Shown in pieces: positions 58,880 through 64,000 of a DNA stretch of 64,000 nucleotides. Positions within the stretch are counted from its first letter, which is position 1; the number at the start of each line of letters is the position of its first letter. The notes beneath the pieces were generated by a model. The model was not told the origin of the DNA. It saw nothing but the letters and a program-made list of their open reading frames with translations, and ran no database searches. Source of the stretch: Acidobacteriota bacterium (GTDB lineage Bacteria > Acidobacteriota > Vicinamibacteria > Vicinamibacterales > UBA2999); NCBI GenBank assembly GCA_016871195.1, contig VFZN01000004.1:1-64000 (forward strand), in the 5' to 3' direction. The position numbers and the translations under genes were made by a program.

Positions 58880-60562
58880 ATGCGTCGACTGTGGATGATG
58901 GGAGTGTCTCTCGCGCTGGTGGCCGGCTGTTCGCAGCCCGCCCCCCAGACGCCACCGCCTGCGGCCCCCGCGGCCCCTGCCGCCCTCGGCATCCGCCCTC
59001 AGGGCGACACCGAGATTCAGCCCGACCTGAGCCAGGTGCCCCAGGAGGTGCAGCAGGTCTTTACCCACATCGACCAGAACATCGACGCGCACGTCGAGCA
59101 TCTGCAGAAGTGGATTCGCCAGCCCAGCATCTCGAACTCGGGCGAGGGCATTCCCGAATCGGCGGAGATGGTGAAGGGCTTCTTCGATGAGCTGGGCTGC
59201 CAGCAGACGCAGGTCTTCGATGTCGGCGTCACCGAGTACGGGTCACCCGGCAATCCGGTGGTCTACGCCAAGTGCGATGAAGGCGCCGAGAAGACCCTGA
59301 TGATCTACTGGATGTACGACACCATGCCGGTGACGCAGCCCGATGCGTGGGTGGCGCCGCCGTTCGAAGGCCGGCTGGTCGAGCAGGCGCCGTACAAGAA
59401 GGTGCTCATCGGTCGCGGGGCCACCAATTCGAAGGGACCGCAGATGGCGCAGCTGAATGCATTCCGGGCCATCAAGGCCGTGCACGGCAAGCTGCCGGTC
59501 AACCTGATCTTCGTCGCCGAGGGTGACGAGGAGCGCATGGACATCGGCCTGCGGAAGTTCGTGAAGGACCACCCGGAACTGCTGGCCGGTGCCGATGCGA
59601 TGCTGCTGTTCGGCAGTCAGGCACCGAGCGGCGGTGGCGGCTTCGGGGGCGGCTCGGAAGGCTGCGTCTACGTGGAACTCACCACGAGCGGCACCTCGTG
59701 GGGCCGCGGTCCCACCGTCTCGGACATTCACGGCAGCAACAAGCGCGGCGTCGACAGTCCCGCCTGGCGTCACATCAAGATGCTCGCGTCGCTCGTCTCG
59801 GACGACGGTAACACGCCGCTGATTGAGGGCTTCAACGAAGGACGTCAGCCCCTGGAAGTCTGGCAGGAGGCCGAGCTCAAGGCCGCCGCCGCGCGCACCG
59901 ACATGAAGGTCGCAGCCGAGAACATCGGCGTGGCGCGCTTTGCCTCGGATGATCCCTACACGATGCTCAAGAGCCAGCGCTTCGGTACGTCGTTCAACCT
60001 CGACGGCATCTGGGGCGGCAACATGTATGCGGGCGGTGCCGGCGCGATTCTGCCCAACAAGGTCACGTCGAAGCACAACTTCCGCTACGTGCCCAAAATG
60101 ACCGGCCCCGGCATCGTCAAGAAGCTGCGCGCGCAGCTCGACAAGAATGGTTTCAAGGATGTCGAGATCAAGATGATCGGCGATGTGCCGTGGGCGCGGA
60201 TGAACTCGGACCACGACGCCGGTCGCGCTCTCAAGCGCGCGTATGAAGTCATGAACATTCCGCACGGCAACCTCCGCGCCGAATATGGCATCGGTGGCGG
60301 CGGGGCTGCTGCCGGCGGCTACTGGCCGGCGTATCTGTTCGGCAACGGCGAGGTTGGCGAGAAGGTGTCGCCCTTCGCCGGTGTACCGATCGTGGGCGGC
60401 GGCGGCGGGCACGGCGGCCGTGCCCATGCGGCCAACGAGTATTACGTGATTGAGGGCGCAGGAAAGGTCTACGGCATGGCCGGTGCGGAAAAGGTGGTCG
60501 TGGCGATGGCCTACGCCTTCGCCGGAAAGATTCCACCCGCCCCGGCAACGTCGACGAACTGA
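58880..60562 (+). CDS. M20-family metallopeptidase-like lipoprotein with substituted metal ligands
   Basis: 'LMIYWMYDTMPVTQPDAW', 'IGRGATNSKGPQMAQLNAFRAI', 'VAEGDEERMDIG', 'RAHAANEYYVI'. Confidence 0.82.
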   Translation: MRRLWMMGVSLALVAGCSQPAPQTPPPAAPAAPAALGIRPQGDTEIQPDLSQVPQEVQQVFTHIDQNIDAHVEHLQKWIRQPSISNSGEGIPESAEMVKGFFDELGCQQTQVFDVGVTEYGSPGNPVVYAKCDEGAEKTLMIYWMYDTMPVTQPDAWVAPPFEGRLVEQAPYKKVLIGRGATNSKGPQMAQLNAFRAIKAVHGKLPVNLIFVAEGDEERMDIGLRKFVKDHPELLAGADAMLLFGSQAPSGGGGFGGGSEGCVYVELTTSGTSWGRGPTVSDIHGSNKRGVDSPAWRHIKMLASLVSDDGNTPLIEGFNEGRQPLEVWQEAELKAAAARTDMKVAAENIGVARFASDDPYTMLKSQRFGTSFNLDGIWGGNMYAGGAGAILPNKVTSKHNFRYVPKMTGPGIVKKLRAQLDKNGFKDVEIKMIGDVPWARMNSDHDAGRALKRAYEVMNIPHGNLRAEYGIGGGGAAAGGYWPAYLFGNGEVGEKVSPFAGVPIVGGGGGHGGRAHAANEYYVIEGAGKVYGMAGAEKVVVAMAYAFAGKIPPAPATSTN

Positions 60563-61281
60563 TGCTGATCGAAACACGACAGCTGGCCAAGGAGTACCGC
60601 GTGGGCGATCACCTCGTCCACGCGCTCCGTGGCGTGTCGCTCGGCATTCAAGCGGGCGAGTTTGTCACGATTGTCGGGCCCTCGGGTTCCGGCAAGTCGA
60701 CCTTCATGCACATTCTGGGGTGCCTCGATCGTCCGACGTCGGGGCAGTACCTGATGAACGGTCGCGATGTGTCGACGCTGCCTGTCGACGAACTGGCGCG
60801 GGTGCGCAACGGCATGCTGGGCTTTGTCTTCCAGGGCTTCAACCTGCTGGCGCGCACCTCCGCGGTCGAGAACGTCGAGCTGCCCCTGCTGTATACCAGC
60901 ACGGGTGTGGTCGAGGCCAGCGAGCGGCGCCGGCGCGCGCTGGCGGCGCTTGAGGCGGTGGGACTGACCGACCGTGCGGAACATCATCCCAATCAGCTGT
61001 CGGGTGGGCAGCAGCAGCGTGTGGCGATCGCGCGGGCGCTGGTGACCCAGCCCTCGGTGCTGCTGGCCGACGAACCAACCGGCAACCTCGACACGGCTAC
61101 CAGCCACGAGGTCATGCAGATCTTCCAGCAGCTGCGCGCGGAGCGCGGGCTCACCATCGTCGTCATCACGCACGAGCGTGACATCGCGGCCTACGGCTCG
61201 CGCACCATCGACTTCAGAGACGGGCAGGTTGTGTCGGACGTGCATCATGATCAGACGCTGGCTGCGGCATCCCCTCGTTAA
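60562..61281 (+). CDS. ABC transporter ATP-binding protein (MacB/LolD type)
   Basis: '[27 protein letters not shown]', '[15 protein letters not shown]'; overlaps the peptidase stop by 1 nt. Confidence 0.95.
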   Translation: MLIETRQLAKEYRVGDHLVHALRGVSLGIQAGEFVTIVGPSGSGKSTFMHILGCLDRPTSGQYLMNGRDVSTLPVDELARVRNGMLGFVFQGFNLLARTSAVENVELPLLYTSTGVVEASERRRRALAALEAVGLTDRAEHHPNQLSGGQQQRVAIARALVTQPSVLLADEPTGNLDTATSHEVMQIFQQLRAERGLTIVVITHERDIAAYGSRTIDFRDGQVVSDVHHDQTLAAASPR

Positions 61282-62794
61282 CCTGGCCCTCAAGGCTCTC
61301 GTGCGCAACCGTCTGCAGACGGGGCTCACGCTGCTCGGCATGACCATCGGCGTCGCGACCGTGCTGACGATGATGGCTGTGGGTGCCGGGGCACAGCAGT
61401 CGATCGAACAGCAGGTGCGCGCGGCCGGGCTCAATCAGCTCACGGTGCGGGCCGGCAACTGGAAGCCGAAGGCGGACGACAGCGGGGAAGCGGTCGCGCA
61501 TGGTGACGCGCGCGAGACGCTCACGCTGCCCGTTCCAGACCTGATGCCGCCCGTGCCCGATGCGGCATTCGATGCGATGCCGGCGGACAATCCCGAGGGG
61601 CTCAGCGGCTCGGTGCGGCCGAGCCGATTCCATCCCGAAGACGATCCGATGGAGAAGCACGACCATCCGCTGGCGCGACAGCGGCTGGGCGACCTCGAGG
61701 CAGGCCTCGGGTCGGCGGCGACGCTCTCGTTTGCCGATGCCCAGGCCATTGCGGAACTGCCCGGCGTGCAGTACGTCGCTGGTGGCCTGCACGAGAACGC
61801 GCGTGTGTACGCCGGCAGCAAGCGCTGGTTCACGCGCATGCACGGCACTGATGTCGGCATGCCGTCGATCAAGCGTGGGTGGACCATCAGCCGCGGACGC
61901 TTCTTCACACGGCGCGAGCAGGACGATGCCGCGCAGGTGATTGTGATCGGGCAGATCGTGGCCGACAAGCTGTTCGGCGAGGGGCAGGATGCGGTGGGCC
62001 AGACCCTGACGCTCTGGAACCAGCCCTTTACGATCGTGGGGGTGATGACCAGCGCCACCTGGGTCGTGCAGCCTGCCCCCGGCGATGATCAGTTCGATGC
62101 GGTCTACATGCCGTTCACGACGACCCACCGGCTGCTCAACCTGAGCAAGCTCAATGACATCACCATCACCGCCGAGTCGTCTGGCGCGGTTACCGAACTC
62201 GCCCGTGCGATTACCACCCTGCTGCGCCAGCGGCACGGTATCGGCGACAACCAGCCTGACGACTTCACGGTGCTGACGCAGGCCACACGCGCACTCACGA
62301 CCGGCGGGCTGCCGCCGAGCGTGGCGCGCGCGGTGGCCGGCAATGTGGCCGAGCTTGAAAAAGTCACGCTCGAGCAGCTGTCAATCACGCTCGAGCGCGC
62401 GAGCCGTACGATGACCTGGCTGCTGGCGGCCGTCGCGGCCGTGTCGCTGATTGTCGGCGGCATCGGCATCATGAACATCACGCTGCTGTCGGTGACCGAG
62501 CGCACGCGCGAGATCGGTCTGCGGATGGCCGTGGGCGCCCGCCCGTCCGACGTGATGCGCCAGTTCCTGGTCGAGGCCGTCGCCATCAGTCTCGCCGGCG
62601 GGCTCGCGGGCATCATCGTCGGCATCGCGGCGGCGCTCATCGTGTCCCGCACGCTGCAATGGGCGACCGTGATTGCTCCGGGCTCCGTGCTGCTGGCCTT
62701 CGGGGTCGCAGGTGCGGTGGGCATCTTTTTCGGCTGGTACCCTGCGCGGCGCGCGGCGCAGCTTGATCCGATTGTGGCGCTGCGGCGCGAATAG
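61247..62794 (+). CDS. MacB-like ABC transporter permease
   Basis: 'LKALVRNRLQTGLTLLGMTIGVATVLTMMAVGAGAQ', '[33 protein letters not shown]'. Confidence 0.93.
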   Translation: MIRRWLRHPLVNLALKALVRNRLQTGLTLLGMTIGVATVLTMMAVGAGAQQSIEQQVRAAGLNQLTVRAGNWKPKADDSGEAVAHGDARETLTLPVPDLMPPVPDAAFDAMPADNPEGLSGSVRPSRFHPEDDPMEKHDHPLARQRLGDLEAGLGSAATLSFADAQAIAELPGVQYVAGGLHENARVYAGSKRWFTRMHGTDVGMPSIKRGWTISRGRFFTRREQDDAAQVIVIGQIVADKLFGEGQDAVGQTLTLWNQPFTIVGVMTSATWVVQPAPGDDQFDAVYMPFTTTHRLLNLSKLNDITITAESSGAVTELARAITTLLRQRHGIGDNQPDDFTVLTQATRALTTGGLPPSVARAVAGNVAELEKVTLEQLSITLERASRTMTWLLAAVAAVSLIVGGIGIMNITLLSVTERTREIGLRMAVGARPSDVMRQFLVEAVAISLAGGLAGIIVGIAAALIVSRTLQWATVIAPGSVLLAFGVAGAVGIFFGWYPARRAAQLDPIVALRRE

Positions 62795-62809
62795 CGGCGG
62801 ACCCTCACG

Positions 62810-64000
62810 ATGCTGCGTCACCTGTCGATTCTGATCACCATTGCCCTCAGGGCGCTGGCCCGCAACCGCATGCGCACCGTGCTCACCATGCTCGGCGTGG
62901 TGATTGGCGTCGCGGCGGTGATCGCCATGGTGGCCCTCGGCAGCGGCGCCCGCGCCTCGGTCGAGCGGTCACTCAAGTCGGCCGGTACCAACATCATTCT
63001 CGTCAGTGCCGGCAACTACACGCGCGGCGGCGAGTCGATGAACATCGCCAGCGGCCTCGGGTCGGCGACGACCCTCACGACCGGTGACGCCGACGCCCTG
63101 CGCGGCATCGCAGGCGTGACACACGTGGCCCCTGGGGTGCGGACCCGTGCGTGGATCGATGCGTCGCATCGGCGCTTCTTCGGTCAGGTGCGCGGCACCA
63201 CGTTCAATCTCGGCGACATTCATGGATGGACGGTGACAGACGGACGTCTGCCCACGGACGACGCCGGCGTGGCCGTGGTCGGGCGCACGGCGGCCGCCGA
63301 ACTGTTCGGCGAAGGCTTCGATGCGGAAGGTGAGGTCATCACCATCGGCGCGCAGCGCTATACCGTGGCGGCGGTCATCCGCACCACCGATGCTGATCAG
63401 GATGAATCGGTCTTCATTCCCCTGGCTGCTGGTCAGGCGTTGCTGGGTATCGGCCACCTGCAGACCATCACCATGGCAATTGAGCAGGCCGGGGAAGCCA
63501 CACGCGTGGCCGACGAGGCCACGCAGCTGCTGCGCCAGCGGCACGGTGCCGGCCGGCAGGCGATGCGCACGCCTGGGCTTGGCGGCTTTCAGGGGCCGGG
63601 CTCTCTCATGGGGCCGGTCGATGACTTCACGGTAAAGACACAGGCGGCCGCACAGGTGACCAAGGGGCTCTACACGTCAGTCGCAGCGTTCGCGCTGGCC
63701 AACATGCCCAAGCTCGACGAAGTGACGATGCAGGAGATGTCGAGCACGATGTCGCGCGCGGGCGGGACGATGACGGCCCTGCTCGGATCGATTGCCGGCA
63801 TTGCCCTCATCGTGGGCGGCATCGGCATCATGAACATCATGCTGGTGTCGGTGACCGAGCGCACGCGCGAGATTGGCCTGAGGCTTGCCGTCGGCGCGCG
63901 GCCCCGCGACGTGATGTGGCAGTTCCTGGTCGAGGCGATCGTCCTGAGCCTCCTTGGGGGGCTGCTGGGGGTCGTGGCCGGCCTTGGCGCCGCTCGGTTG
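62810..64000 (+). CDS. MacB-like ABC transporter permease (3' truncated by window)
   Basis: '[36 protein letters not shown]', '[33 protein letters not shown]'; open at the window edge and so absent from the ORF list. Confidence 0.93.
   Translation, partial: MLRHLSILITIALRALARNRMRTVLTMLGVVIGVAAVIAMVALGSGARASVERSLKSAGTNIILVSAGNYTRGGESMNIASGLGSATTLTTGDADALRGIAGVTHVAPGVRTRAWIDASHRRFFGQVRGTTFNLGDIHGWTVTDGRLPTDDAGVAVVGRTAAAELFGEGFDAEGEVITIGAQRYTVAAVIRTTDADQDESVFIPLAAGQALLGIGHLQTITMAIEQAGEATRVADEATQLLRQRHGAGRQAMRTPGLGGFQGPGSLMGPVDDFTVKTQAAAQVTKGLYTSVAAFALANMPKLDEVTMQEMSSTMSRAGGTMTALLGSIAGIALIVGGIGIMNIMLVSVTERTREIGLRLAVGARPRDVMWQFLVEAIVLSLLGGLLGVVAGLGAARL

Overview
This 64 kb window is GC-rich bacterial chromosome with densely packed genes. 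The gene content (Oar-like TonB-dependent receptor, quinoprotein, B12-dependent RNR, NtrC-type regulator) suggests Acidobacteriota, perhaps Vicinamibacteria, but that is inference only. I found no prophage, transposon, CRISPR array or rRNA. Main contents: BamA/TamA-type barrel plus a SurA-N-like protein; a quinoprotein-cupredoxin gene broken by two in-frame stops; NtrC regulator/kinase pair; nrdJ with a long structured leader; recQ; SDR, transport and peptidase genes; Oar-type receptor and PhoD; a YprA/YprB (MrfAB-like) pair; rpmE; a PLD-family gene broken by an in-frame TAA; pncA-pncB; agmatine deiminase and N-carbamoylputrescine amidase; LOG, AlkA and a VapBC-like pair with a substituted catalytic Asp; a tRNA-Leu(UAG)-tig-clpP-clpX-lon-engB-rho cluster; an orphan Dam-family methylase; a degenerate hybrid histidine kinase; and a MacB-like ABC system running off the right edge. 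The signals most worth follow-up are (i) three in-frame nonsense codons, all at TGY/TAY-like positions, in two otherwise intact genes; (ii) a -10-like TANNNT hexamer placed 6-7 nt before several start codons, suggesting leaderless transcription; (iii) the structured leader upstream of nrdJ; and (iv) several enzymes with altered catalytic motifs. All family calls are from reading motifs; no database search was possible.
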